Shown: positions 32,973 through 41,692 of the stretch, piece by piece
How positions within the stretch are numbered: the first letter of the stretch is position 1
Layout of the letters: each line of letters opens with the position of its first letter
NCBI RefSeq assembly: GCF_009720385.1
Contig: NZ_ML769305.1
Location: 204,208 to 268,207, forward strand
From: Catellatospora vulcania
Lineage (GTDB): Bacteria; Actinomycetota; Actinomycetes; Mycobacteriales; Micromonosporaceae
DNA: 64,000 nucleotides
Direction of reading: 5' to 3'
Made by a program: the position numbers and the translations under genes
Notes under the pieces: generated by a model
Told to the model about the DNA's origin: nothing
The model's input: the letters and a program-made list of their open reading frames with translations, nothing else
Database searches by the model: none

Positions 32973-34994
32973 ATGGGCTGGAAGTACCACTCACCACCGG
33001 GATGGCCGACGCCGCCGGAGGACTGGACCCCTCCTGCGGGCTGGCGGCCCGACCCCGCCTGGCCGGCCGCGCCCGACGACTGGCAGTTCTGGGTCGCCGA
33101 CGGCGCCGACGACCCCACGCTGATGTTCGAACTGCCTGACGACGGGCCTTTCACCAGCCTCGACGAGCTCATCGGCCATCGCGCCGACCCTGTCGCCGGT
33201 GAGCCGCCGACCGACCCGGTGCCGGACCGCGCGACGGACGACGCCGTCGCCGTGCCCGCCGCAACCGACCTGGACCCGTCCCCGCAGCCGGAGTCTGCCC
33301 TGGTCACGGCGATGGAGACGGCCGAGTCGGCACCGGCCGCAGACCTGGTGCCACCGGCGGACGCCGCACCCGTGACTGCGGCCGCCACCCTGCTCGGGCA
33401 GCCGGCGCAGACCGGCCCGCCGCCGCCCGCACCGGTCCTGGCCGCGGAGACGGCCCTGGCGATGGACGCGGCCACGAACACGGTGTGGTCCCACGAGCGG
33501 CCGCAGCCGGCCTGGCCGGTCGATCCCGCCCTGTCGGCCGAGCCCGGCTGGATCGCCGAGCCCGCGCCCGAACCGGCCCTGTCCGACGAGCCGCCCCCGG
33601 CCTGGACCGATGCGCACGCCGCACCGGCCTGGGACGCCGAGCCCGCCGCGTCTGCCGTACCAGCCTGGGCGGATGCTGCCGCCCAGGAGGGCGCGGCGGT
33701 GGACGGCCCACCCGCGGAACCGGCGCCCGCCGCGGCGGCGGCCGAGCCCGCACCGTCGCCGGACCCGGAACCCGCAGCAGCCTCGACCGCGGCGGGCGAA
33801 CCCGAGCCGGTCGAGCCCGCCGCGGCTCCCGAACTCGAACCGGCGGGCATGGCGTTCACCGCCGAGCCGGTGGGCGCGGCCTTCACGGCCGGACCCGAGC
33901 CGGTGACCATGGCCGTGACATCGGGATCCGAACCCCACGATGCTGCCCATACGCCCGGAATCGAGCCGGTCGTGCTCGTGCCGGTCGGGCCGGTGTACGG
34001 GCCGGTCGCCGCCACGCCACTGACCTCCGGCATCGCCTGGCCGGCAGCGGATCCGGCTCACGAGGCGACACCGGCCATGCCCGTGACCGGCGTGCCCATC
34101 GCAGGCGTGCCGCTCGCGGGCATGCCCGCCGCAGGCGCGCCGACCATGGCGTTCGCGGCGGAGCCGGCCGGGGTCGCGCCGCCGCCCGAAGCCGCGCACG
34201 TGCCGGCGCACGCGGCGGGACACGTGCCCGCGCACGCTGCCCCGGCGCGGCGCAAGCCCTGGTGGGTATGGGGGCTGGCCGGTGCGGCCGGGTTGCTGCT
34301 GTGCACCGTGCTGGGCGTGGGCGGCTTCCTCGCCACCCGGCTCGGCGGCTCACCCGGCGCCGTCGCGGAGCCGGGCGCGACCGAGGTCGGCGAGCAGCCC
34401 GCCACCGAGCCCACCCGGCAGGCGCAGGACCGTCCCATCCCGGCCCCGAGCCGGGAAACCACCCAGGCGCAGCCGCAGGACCAGGTCTTCGAGGGCACCG
34501 GGCCGCAGGTGGTGCCGGTGGAGCTGGGCAGCACGTTCCACACCGTCGCGCTGACCTACTCCGGCACGGGCCCGTTCGTGGTGCGCACCGTGAAGACCGA
34601 CGGCCGGGAGATCCAGACACTGGTGAGCGCCGCGGAGAGCTACGAAGGGGTACGGCCGCTGGATCTGGGTGAGATCCGGCCGGACGCGGTGAGCATCCAG
34701 GCCGAGGGCGGCTGGCGGATGGTGGTGCGCCCGCTGGCGTCCGCGCAGACGTTCAGCGGCACCGCGTCCGGGGTGGGCGCGGACGTGCTGCTGATCCCGC
34801 GCACCGCGGCGGAGTCGGTCAAGGTCGCGTTCGACCACCGCGGCTCCGGCAAGTTCACCGTGCAGGCCATCGGCTCGGACAGCGCCACGCTGATCAGCCA
34901 GGAGGGCGACTTCACCGGCGAGACGATGCTGCCCCGCGGCACGGTCGTGGTCGTGATCGACACCAACGGGGTGTGGACCTTCAGCCGCGAATAA
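32973..34994 (+). CDS. Pro/Ala-rich membrane-anchored protein with extracellular C-terminal domain
   Basis: A 673-residue protein. The N-terminus (about 1-45) has Trp/Pro repeats of the type PPGWPTPPEDWTPPAGWRPDPAWP, resembling DUF2510-like segments. Residues about 70-420 are low-complexity Ala/Pro/Glu with drifting repeats (EPAP, AGVP, GMPAAG). One membrane segment follows (VWGLAGAAGLLLCTVLGVGGFLA, near 430), then an extracellular domain of about 220 residues (TFHTVALTYSGTGPFVVRTVKTDGR, GSGKFTVQAIGSDS). The topology suggests a cytoplasmic disordered arm with an external sensor or adhesion domain. ATG 32973 has GGGGGTAGGG upstream. No named function. Confidence 0.75.
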   Translation: MGWKYHSPPGWPTPPEDWTPPAGWRPDPAWPAAPDDWQFWVADGADDPTLMFELPDDGPFTSLDELIGHRADPVAGEPPTDPVPDRATDDAVAVPAATDLDPSPQPESALVTAMETAESAPAADLVPPADAAPVTAAATLLGQPAQTGPPPPAPVLAAETALAMDAATNTVWSHERPQPAWPVDPALSAEPGWIAEPAPEPALSDEPPPAWTDAHAAPAWDAEPAASAVPAWADAAAQEGAAVDGPPAEPAPAAAAAEPAPSPDPEPAAASTAAGEPEPVEPAAAPELEPAGMAFTAEPVGAAFTAGPEPVTMAVTSGSEPHDAAHTPGIEPVVLVPVGPVYGPVAATPLTSGIAWPAADPAHEATPAMPVTGVPIAGVPLAGMPAAGAPTMAFAAEPAGVAPPPEAAHVPAHAAGHVPAHAAPARRKPWWVWGLAGAAGLLLCTVLGVGGFLATRLGGSPGAVAEPGATEVGEQPATEPTRQAQDRPIPAPSRETTQAQPQDQVFEGTGPQVVPVELGSTFHTVALTYSGTGPFVVRTVKTDGREIQTLVSAAESYEGVRPLDLGEIRPDAVSIQAEGGWRMVVRPLASAQTFSGTASGVGADVLLIPRTAAESVKVAFDHRGSGKFTVQAIGSDSATLISQEGDFTGETMLPRGTVVVVIDTNGVWTFSRE

Positions 34995-35013
34995 GCTGCG
35001 TACCATCACCGCC

Positions 35014-36105
35014 ATGGGTCCGCTGGACGGCTTGAAGGTGCTCGAGGTCGGGGGGATCGGCCCCGGTCCGTTCTGCGGCATGTACCTGGCCGACCTGGGC
35101 GCGGACGTGGTGCGGGTGGACCGTCCGGGCGGCGGCGTCACGGCCGTGGACCCGCGGTTCGACCTGCTGCACCGCGGTAAGCGCGCGATCGCCGTCGACC
35201 TGAAGGACCCCGACGGCGTGGCCCTGCTGCTGCGCCTGGTCGACCGGGCCGACGTGCTCGTCGAGGGCTTCCGGCCGGGCGTGGCCGAGCGGCTGGGCTT
35301 CGGACCCGACGTGTGCCTGCACCGCCGCCCGCAGCTGGTGTACGGCCGGATCACCGGCTGGGGCCAGGACGGGCCGCGGGCGCAGACCGCCGGGCACGAC
35401 CTCACCTATCTCGCGGTCACGGGCGCGCTGCACGCGATCGGCCGGACGGGCGGCCCGCCGCAGATCCCGCTCAACCTGCTCGGCGACTTCGCGGGCGGGG
35501 CGATGTACCTGGTGTCGGGCCTGCTCGCCGCGCTGTGGCGGGTGCGCGGCGGCGGGCCGGGCCAGGTCGTCGACGCGGCCATCGTGGACGGGGCGGCGCA
35601 CCTGATGGCGATGCAGTGGGGCATGTACGCGGGCGGCACCTGGCTCGACGAGCGCGGCGTGAACCTGTTCGACGGCGGCACGCCGTTCTACGACGTGTAC
35701 GCCACCGCCGACGGCCGCCACGTCGCGGTGGCCGCGCTGGAGCCGCAGTTCTTCGCCGAGCTGCTGGCCCGGCTGGACCTGCCCGCCGACACCCCGCAGT
35801 ACGACCGGACGGCCTGGCCCGAGCTGCGCAAGCTGCTGACGGCACGGTTCGCGGCGCAGCCGCAGGCACACTGGGCGCAGCTGTTCGCCGACTCCGACGG
35901 GTGCGTGGCCCCGGTGCTGTCGATGGGGCAGGCTCCTACCGATCCGCAGCTCGCCGCCCGCAGCACCTACGTCGTGCACGACGGCGTGACCCAGCCGGCG
36001 CCCGCGCCGCGCTTCTCGGACACCCCGGCCGGACTGGACATGCCCCCGGCGCTGCCGGGCGAGCACACCGCGGAGGTCCTGGCCGACTGGTGCGGACAGG
36101 ATTGA
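35014..36105 (+). CDS. CaiB/BaiF family CoA transferase (alpha-methylacyl-CoA racemase-like)
   Basis: A 363-residue class III CoA-transferase fold protein. LKVLEVGGIGPGPFCGMYLADLGADVVRVDRP is the family N-terminus, RGKRAIAVDLKDPDG follows, GHDLTYLAVTGAL supplies the racemase-type His, and VVDAAIVDGAAHL the Asp. CVAPVL near the end is typical. The His/Asp pair and the N-terminal glycine pattern fit alpha-methylacyl-CoA racemase better than a carnitine or formyl transferase (moderate inference). ATG 35014 follows TACCAT (35001-35006) by 7 nt. Confidence 0.88.
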   Translation: MGPLDGLKVLEVGGIGPGPFCGMYLADLGADVVRVDRPGGGVTAVDPRFDLLHRGKRAIAVDLKDPDGVALLLRLVDRADVLVEGFRPGVAERLGFGPDVCLHRRPQLVYGRITGWGQDGPRAQTAGHDLTYLAVTGALHAIGRTGGPPQIPLNLLGDFAGGAMYLVSGLLAALWRVRGGGPGQVVDAAIVDGAAHLMAMQWGMYAGGTWLDERGVNLFDGGTPFYDVYATADGRHVAVAALEPQFFAELLARLDLPADTPQYDRTAWPELRKLLTARFAAQPQAHWAQLFADSDGCVAPVLSMGQAPTDPQLAARSTYVVHDGVTQPAPAPRFSDTPAGLDMPPALPGEHTAEVLADWCGQD

Positions 36106-36133
36106 GGTTGCGGTGCGCGGTTAGCGTCGGGGC

Positions 36134-36502
36134 ATGACAGCGAGCATCGTGTACGACCGCAAGGAACAGCTCCAGCAGATCCAGAGCGGGCTGCTGCCCG
36201 GCGAGCAGGTGATCGCCGTGTACGACGCCATCGGGGCAGGCACGGGTTTCATCGGGCTGACCGATCGCCGCGTGATCATTCAGGACAAGTCCTTTGTGGG
36301 CAAGAAGACCGCGATCACCAGCATTCCCTATACGAAGATCACCAGCGTGAGCGTGGTGAGCAACAAGTCCTGGGCCGGGCAGTTCTTCTCGACCGGGGCC
36401 ATCGCCATCAACGTGGGCACGCACGTGTACGAGATGGAGTTCCGCGGTGATGAGAAGTCGCACCATGTCCACGATCTGATCCTGCACCGCATCACGAGTT
36501 GA
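36134..36502 (+). CDS. Bacterial PH-domain protein
   Basis: A 122-residue protein consisting of one bacterial PH-like domain: LLPGEQVIAVYDAIGAGTGFIGLTDRRVIIQDKS, then ITSIPYTKITSVSVV and a C-terminal helix. The domain is known from PF08000-type proteins with roles in protein or lipid binding. Base composition is noticeably lower in GC than neighbouring genes. ATG 36134 follows TAGCGT (36122-36127) by 6 nt. Function unknown. Confidence 0.78.
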   Translation: MTASIVYDRKEQLQQIQSGLLPGEQVIAVYDAIGAGTGFIGLTDRRVIIQDKSFVGKKTAITSIPYTKITSVSVVSNKSWAGQFFSTGAIAINVGTHVYEMEFRGDEKSHHVHDLILHRITS

Positions 36503-36603
36503 GCAACCTCCCGGCCCCCGTCGCGCGTCTGGTGACGCGGCAGGGTTACGGCGACGGCCTGCGAATGGCAGGATGTCGCGTGACTCAGCGGGGACAGTCC
36601 GTA

Positions 36604-36630
36604 AGGCCGCGGCGCATTGAGCCGCGGCCT
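36604..36630. terminator. Perfect 10-bp GC stem-loop between PH-domain and kinase genes
   Basis: AGGCCGCGGC (36604-36613) and GCCGCGGCCT (36621-36630) are exact reverse complements with a 7-nt loop. It is 100 bp after the PH-domain gene and 35 bp before the kinase start, so it could terminate the former or fold in the kinase leader. Confidence 0.5.
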
Positions 36631-36664
36631 CGACGGGCATCGAGAACGGGAGATCGAGTCCATC

Positions 36665-38434
36665 ATGGTCGGCGCCGACGCATCGCGGCCGCTGCGGCCC
36701 ACGGACCCACGTGAGCTGGGCGGTTACACGCTGCTGGGCCGCCTCGGCGAGGGCGGCATGGGCAGCGTCTACCTGGCCCGCGATCCCCAGGACAGCCTGG
36801 TCGCGGTCAAGGTGATCCGGGCCGATCTGGCCGGCGAGCCGGAGTTCCGGCAGCGTTTCCGCAGCGAGGTGGAGCGGGCCAAGCAGGTGCCGCCGTTCTG
36901 CACCGCCGAGGTGCTCGACGCCGACCCCGACCACGACTCCCCCTACCTGGTGGTCGAGTACGTCGACGGCCCCAGCCTGTCCAGCGTCGTCCAGCAGCGG
37001 GGCCCGCTGACCCCGGCCAACCTGCACGGCCTGGCCATCGGCGTGGCCACCGCGCTGACCGCGATCCACGGCGCGGGCGTCATCCACCGCGACCTCAAGC
37101 CCAGCAACGTGCTGCTGGCGCCGGGCACCCCGAAGGTCATCGACTTCGGCATCGCCCGCGCGGTCGAGGGGCAGCCCGGCAACACCCGCACCGACCAGCT
37201 CATCGGCACGGTCGCGTACATGGCCCCGGAGCGGCTGGACACGAAGGCGCGCAAGGCGCTGACCCCGGCGGCGGACGTGTTCGCCTGGGGTGCCGTGGTC
37301 GCGTTCGCGGGCACCGGCCGGGTCACCTTCACCGCCGACTCGATGCCCGCGGTCGCGGTGCGCATCATGACCGCCGAACCCGACCTCGACGGCCTGACCG
37401 GGCCGCTGCGCGAGCTGGTCGAGGCGGCCCTGTCCAAGGACCCCGCCGACCGCCCGACGGCCCGCGACCTGCTGGACCGGCTGCTCACCCGGGGACCGGA
37501 CCGGGCGCTGAGCTCCGGCGAGCTGCCCCGGCAGGCAGCCGCGGCGGCCGAGGCGGGCAGCAAGTTCGCCGTGGTCGACGCGGACCCGACCAGCCTTCAG
37601 CCGGGTGCCGCCGAACCGCGGCTGCGCGACTCGAGGTGGGCCAAGCCGGCCGCTGCCGGGCTCGGCGTGACCACGCTGCTGCTGGGCGGCTTGACGGTGG
37701 CGCTGCTGACCGGTGCGCTGCCGGCCGGGTTCGCGGCAGGCAGCGCACCGTCCGCCTCGCCGAGCGCCTCCGCCTCCGCGGCCGCGTCGCCGTCGGCATC
37801 GCCGAGCGCGTCGGCATCGCCCTCGCCGTCCCCGTCTGCCTCGCCTTCGCCGAGTCCGTCACCCTCGTTGCGGCCCTACCGGGTCGACAAGATGGCCAAG
37901 CCGGGTAACTGGCCGGAACGCAACGACGACCCCAACGGCGCCACCTGCCAGTACGTGAACAAGTCCTTCGAGGTGACGACCCTGAAGGACTGGAGCTACC
38001 AGTGCAGCGGGCCGGACGACACACTGGACGACTTCCGGTTCGAGGCGGATGTGACGCTGGTCGACGAAGGGGCCTGCGCGGCGGTCTGGTTCCGGTATCG
38101 CAACCAGCTGGGCTACGAGATGCGGGTGTGCCAGGACAAGGTGCGCTTCATGCGCCACGACGTCGACGATCCCGGCAACGGACGCTCCCTGCTCGACACC
38201 GCGCTGACGGCGCCGCTGAAGCCGCTGGCGCTGGGCCGCAGCACCCGGATCGCGATCTTGGCGACAGGCTCGGAGTTCCGGCTGTTCCTCGGCGGCCAGG
38301 AGATCACCCAGGTGCCGGTGGTGAACGACCTGTTCCTCGAGGGCCGGGTGATCCTGGGAGTGTCGACCGTGGGCCACGAGGGCGTCGCGCCGTGGCGGGT
38401 GCGCTTCAAGAACGTCTCCATGTGGCGCTGGTGA
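36665..38434 (+). CDS. Transmembrane Ser/Thr protein kinase with extracellular lectin-like domain
   Basis: A 589-residue Pkn-type receptor kinase. The kinase domain spans about 20-280: glycine loop GRLGEGGMGSVYLAR, Lys in VAVKVIRA, HRDLKPSNVLL, DFGIARA and APERLD. One membrane helix follows (PAAAGLGVTTLLLGGLTVALLTGAL, about 326-350), then a Ser/Ala/Pro linker of about 45 residues. The external C-terminal domain of about 180 residues (DFRFEADVTLVDEGACAAVWFRYRN, LGVSTVGHEG) resembles concanavalin/LamG-type sugar-binding folds. It probably senses cell-wall or sugar ligands and signals inward. ATG 36665 is preferred; GGGAG lies 12 nt upstream. Confidence 0.88.
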   Translation: MVGADASRPLRPTDPRELGGYTLLGRLGEGGMGSVYLARDPQDSLVAVKVIRADLAGEPEFRQRFRSEVERAKQVPPFCTAEVLDADPDHDSPYLVVEYVDGPSLSSVVQQRGPLTPANLHGLAIGVATALTAIHGAGVIHRDLKPSNVLLAPGTPKVIDFGIARAVEGQPGNTRTDQLIGTVAYMAPERLDTKARKALTPAADVFAWGAVVAFAGTGRVTFTADSMPAVAVRIMTAEPDLDGLTGPLRELVEAALSKDPADRPTARDLLDRLLTRGPDRALSSGELPRQAAAAAEAGSKFAVVDADPTSLQPGAAEPRLRDSRWAKPAAAGLGVTTLLLGGLTVALLTGALPAGFAAGSAPSASPSASASAAASPSASPSASASPSPSPSASPSPSPSPSLRPYRVDKMAKPGNWPERNDDPNGATCQYVNKSFEVTTLKDWSYQCSGPDDTLDDFRFEADVTLVDEGACAAVWFRYRNQLGYEMRVCQDKVRFMRHDVDDPGNGRSLLDTALTAPLKPLALGRSTRIAILATGSEFRLFLGGQEITQVPVVNDLFLEGRVILGVSTVGHEGVAPWRVRFKNVSMWRW

Positions 38435-38545
38435 ACCCGACCCGTTATGGCCGAGCCGGGCCTGCGCGGCCCCGGCACGCCCTATCGTGGAGCGTGCGGG
38501 CCGCCGCCAGGTCGGCGGGTCTCGTGCGACCGGAGGGGTGACCCG

Positions 38546-39400
38546 ATGTCGGACGTGGAGGTCTTCGACTCCCGGCGCTGCGAGCTGGGTGAGGGGCCGG
38601 TCTACGGCCATCGCGAGGGTCGCGTCTGGTGGGTGGACATCCTGGGCCGCCGCGTACTGTGGCGCTCCGACCACGGCGGCGAGCAGGGCGAGCTGAGCAT
38701 CTCGGCACACGTCGGCGCGGCGGTGCCGGTGTGCGGCGGCGGCTTCGTCGCCTGCCTGCCCGGCGGGCCGGTGCGAATGCTGCCAGGCGGCGGCGAGCAG
38801 CGGCTGCCCGGGTACCCCGGCGACACCGACGGGCTGCGCTCCAACGACGCGAAGGCCGACCCGGCCGGACGGCTGTGGCTGGGCACGATGGCCTACGACG
38901 AGCGGCCGGGCGCGGGCGCCCTCTACCGGCTCGACCCGGGCGCCGACGCGCTGGCCACCGTGTTCACCGGGCTGACCATCAGCAACGGGCTGGGCTGGTC
39001 GCCCGACGGCGCGACGATGTACCACATCGACACCCCGACCGGCCGGGTCGACGCCTACGACTACGACTCCGACACCGGGCAGCCGACGGCGCGGCGCACG
39101 TTCGCCGAGATCGAGCAGGGCCATCCCGACGGCATGTGCGTGGATGCCGAGGGCGGGGTGTGGGTGGCGCTGTGGGCGGGGGGCGCGGTGCGCCGCTACA
39201 CCCCGGACGGGCGGCTGGACCGGGTGGTCACGCTGCCGACCCCGCTGGTGACCAGCTGTACGTTCGCCGGACCGCGGCTGGACACGCTGGTGATCACGAC
39301 GGCCTCGGTGGGCCGGCCCGATGATCCGCACGCCGGCCTGGTCTACGCCCACCAGCCGGTGGACGTGGTGGGACGCCCCGCGGACTGCTTCCGGGGCTGA
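38546..39400 (+). CDS. SMP-30/gluconolactonase family protein
   Basis: A 284-residue six-bladed beta-propeller lactonase. Metal-site residues are visible: Glu in LGEGPVYG near residue 16, Asn in LRSNDAKADPAGRLWLGTM near 100, Asn in ISNGLGWSPDG near 150, and Asp in HPDGMCVDAEGGVWVALW near 197. Members hydrolyse aldonolactones with Ca or Zn. ATG 38546 has GGAGGGG with 7-nt spacing. It follows the kinase gene but has no obvious functional link to it. Confidence 0.9.
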   Translation: MSDVEVFDSRRCELGEGPVYGHREGRVWWVDILGRRVLWRSDHGGEQGELSISAHVGAAVPVCGGGFVACLPGGPVRMLPGGGEQRLPGYPGDTDGLRSNDAKADPAGRLWLGTMAYDERPGAGALYRLDPGADALATVFTGLTISNGLGWSPDGATMYHIDTPTGRVDAYDYDSDTGQPTARRTFAEIEQGHPDGMCVDAEGGVWVALWAGGAVRRYTPDGRLDRVVTLPTPLVTSCTFAGPRLDTLVITTASVGRPDDPHAGLVYAHQPVDVVGRPADCFRG

Positions 39401-39470
39401 GCTTTCTCCACACGGGACCGCCGCGTATAAGCATTAGTGAATCTTCCTCACCTCGGTATGCTGACCTGCC

Positions 39471-39476
39471 TATATT
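39471..39476 (+). promoter_or_regulatory. -10 box of the penicillin-binding protein gene
   Basis: TATATT at 39471-39476 ends 7 nt before the ATG at 39484, so the transcript is probably leaderless. The surrounding 80 bp is unusually AT-rich (GCATTAGTGAATCTTCC), as expected of a promoter. Confidence 0.55.
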
Positions 39477-39483
39477 CGGGGCT

Positions 39484-41643
39484 ATGGTGCAGCGGTTAAT
39501 CAGCGCTTTCAGCCGGTACAGCGGAATGCTCCGCGCCGGCGTCCTGGGCGGGGTCGTCCTGGCCCTCGCCTCGCTACCGCTGGCCGTACCGGCGGGCATC
39601 GGAGCCATGAAGGGCGCGGCCATCCTCGACAGCCTGCCGACCCAGCTCAAGGAGCATCAGGTCGGGCAGACCACGTACGTCTACGCCAGCGACGGCAAGA
39701 CCCTGATGACGATGTTCTACGACGAGCACCGCAAGTTCGTGCCGCTGGCGTCGCTGAACCCGAACATCGTCAACGCGGTGATCGCCGCCGAGGACGCCCG
39801 GTTCTACTCCCACATGGGCGTCGACTTCCAGTCCATCGCCCGCGCCTTCGTGGCCAACCGGCAGCAGGGCGAGGTCTCCCAGGGCGCCTCGACGCTGACC
39901 ATGCAGTACGTCCGGATGGCGCTGCGTGACAGCGCCACCACCGCACAGGAGGCCGTCGCGGCCACCGAGCAGACCCCGCAGCGCAAGCTCACCGAGATCC
40001 GCCTTGCGATCAAGCTGGAAGGCCAGTGGACCAAGGATCAGATCATGGAGGGCTACCTCAACATGGCCTACTTCGGCCATCGCGCGTACGGGATCTATGC
40101 CGCCTCCCAGATCTTCTTCTCCAAGGAGCCCAAGGACCTGACCCTGGTCGAGGCCGCCACCCTGGCGGGCCTGGTCAAGGCGCCCTCGTCGTTCGACCCG
40201 GCGAACCAGACCACCCCGGCACTCGACCGGCGCAACTACGTGATCCGCCGGATGGCCGAGCTCAACTTCATCACCACCGACCAGGCCAACAAGGCCGCCG
40301 CCGAGCCGATCAAGCTGAAGCTCAGCAGCCCGCCGCGCGACTGCGGCTCGGTGCCCGCGAGCACCCGCGACTGGGGCTTCTTCTGCGACTTCTTCAAGAA
40401 CTGGTGGATGCAGCAGCCGGCGTTCGGGCCCAACCCGGTGGCCCGCCTGGACAACCTGCGCACCGGCGGATACAAGGTGGTGACCAGCCTCGACCCGAAG
40501 CTGCAGGCGTACGGGATGAAGGACCTGCTGAGCCGGTCCAAGACCGACATGCGCCTGGCGTACGGCAACGTGGTGGTCCAGCCCGGCACCGGTCGCGTGC
40601 TCAGCATGGCCGTCAACCGGATCTACTCCATGGACCAGAGCAAGAACGGCCCGAACTCCGACCCGATCAAGCGGTCCTTCAACGTCAAGGGCAGCTACCC
40701 GAACACGGTCGCGCCGCTGCTGGGCGGCGGTGACATCCCGGGTTACCAGGCCGGATCGACGTTCAAGATGTTCACCATGGTCGCCGCGCTGGACTCGGGC
40801 ATGAAGATGTCCAAGTCGTTCTACTCCCCGCAGCGCTACACCTCGATCTACGTGGTGGAGCCGGGCGGGCCGGCCGCCTGCGGCAACCGCTGGTGCCCGT
40901 CCAACGCCAGCGCCAGCATGACCGGCAAGCAGAACATGTACTCCGGCTTCGGCAAGTCGGTGAACACCTACTTCGTGCAGCTGGAGCAGGCCGTGGGCTC
41001 GGACAAGGCGGTCCGCATGGCCGAGAAGATGGGCCTGGTCTGGCACACCGACGTGGACCGGCTGCACGCCTCGCCCAAGCACGCCGACAAGTGGGGCGCT
41101 TTCACGCTCGGCGTCGCCGACACCACTCCGCTGGAGATGGCCAACGCGTACGCGACCGTCGCCGCCGAGGGCATGTACTGCAAGCCCAGCCCGGTGCTGT
41201 CCATCAAGAAGCCCGACGGGCAGGAGCTGACCGCGACCGTGGACGGCAAGCAGGTCGAGGCCGCCGCCCCGCAGTGCAGCCGGGTGTTCAGCCAGGACGT
41301 CGCCCGCGCCGCCACCGACGCCGCGCGCTGCGTCACCGGGTACAAGGCCGCCCGTGGCAGCTGCGGCGACTGGTCCACCGGTTCGCGGGTGTACGGCATG
41401 ATGGAACGCCCGATCGCGGGCAAGACGGGCACCACCGACGACACCCGGGCCGCCTGGTTCGTCGGGTTCACGCCCGAACTGGCCGCGGCCAGCTTCATCG
41501 CCGACCCCGACTACGTCAAGAACGTGGCCGGTGACGGCAACTACAACATGCCGCTGGACGCGGTGACCAACTCGCTGAAGTTCGCGCTGAAGGACAAGCC
41601 GGTGCGTGACTTCAACCCGCCGTCGTCGGACATCCTCAACTGA
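39484..41643 (+). CDS. Class A penicillin-binding protein (transglycosylase/transpeptidase)
   Basis: A 719-residue bifunctional peptidoglycan synthase. An N-terminal membrane segment (about 17-35) precedes the GT51 transglycosylase with the catalytic Glu in AAEDARFYSHMGVD near residue 102 and QGASTLTMQYVR. The transpeptidase has SxxK as STFK near 425, SxN as SVN near 496 and KTG in AGKTGTTDD near 645. It builds and cross-links cell wall outside the membrane. No PASTA domain or long C-terminal tail is seen. Leaderless start; a strong terminator follows at 41656. Confidence 0.93.
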   Translation: MVQRLISAFSRYSGMLRAGVLGGVVLALASLPLAVPAGIGAMKGAAILDSLPTQLKEHQVGQTTYVYASDGKTLMTMFYDEHRKFVPLASLNPNIVNAVIAAEDARFYSHMGVDFQSIARAFVANRQQGEVSQGASTLTMQYVRMALRDSATTAQEAVAATEQTPQRKLTEIRLAIKLEGQWTKDQIMEGYLNMAYFGHRAYGIYAASQIFFSKEPKDLTLVEAATLAGLVKAPSSFDPANQTTPALDRRNYVIRRMAELNFITTDQANKAAAEPIKLKLSSPPRDCGSVPASTRDWGFFCDFFKNWWMQQPAFGPNPVARLDNLRTGGYKVVTSLDPKLQAYGMKDLLSRSKTDMRLAYGNVVVQPGTGRVLSMAVNRIYSMDQSKNGPNSDPIKRSFNVKGSYPNTVAPLLGGGDIPGYQAGSTFKMFTMVAALDSGMKMSKSFYSPQRYTSIYVVEPGGPAACGNRWCPSNASASMTGKQNMYSGFGKSVNTYFVQLEQAVGSDKAVRMAEKMGLVWHTDVDRLHASPKHADKWGAFTLGVADTTPLEMANAYATVAAEGMYCKPSPVLSIKKPDGQELTATVDGKQVEAAAPQCSRVFSQDVARAATDAARCVTGYKAARGSCGDWSTGSRVYGMMERPIAGKTGTTDDTRAAWFVGFTPELAAASFIADPDYVKNVAGDGNYNMPLDAVTNSLKFALKDKPVRDFNPPSSDILN

Positions 41644-41655
41644 GGCCCTCCGGAT

Positions 41656-41685
41656 CGCCGCCCCACCCGCCCGGGTGGGGCGGCG
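41656..41685. terminator. Strong bidirectional terminator hairpin
   Basis: CGCCGCCCCACCC (41656-41668) and GGGTGGGGCGGCG (41673-41685) form a perfect 13-bp stem with a 4-nt loop, directly between the 3' ends of the convergent PBP gene and the 41693 membrane-protein gene. Confidence 0.75.
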
Positions 41686-41692
41686 CGGTGTG

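Noticed and set aside
37740-37870. Repetitive Ser/Ala/Pro codons within the kinase gene as a DNA repeat element
   Set aside because: The periodicity is explained by the coding of a flexible linker between membrane helix and external domain.
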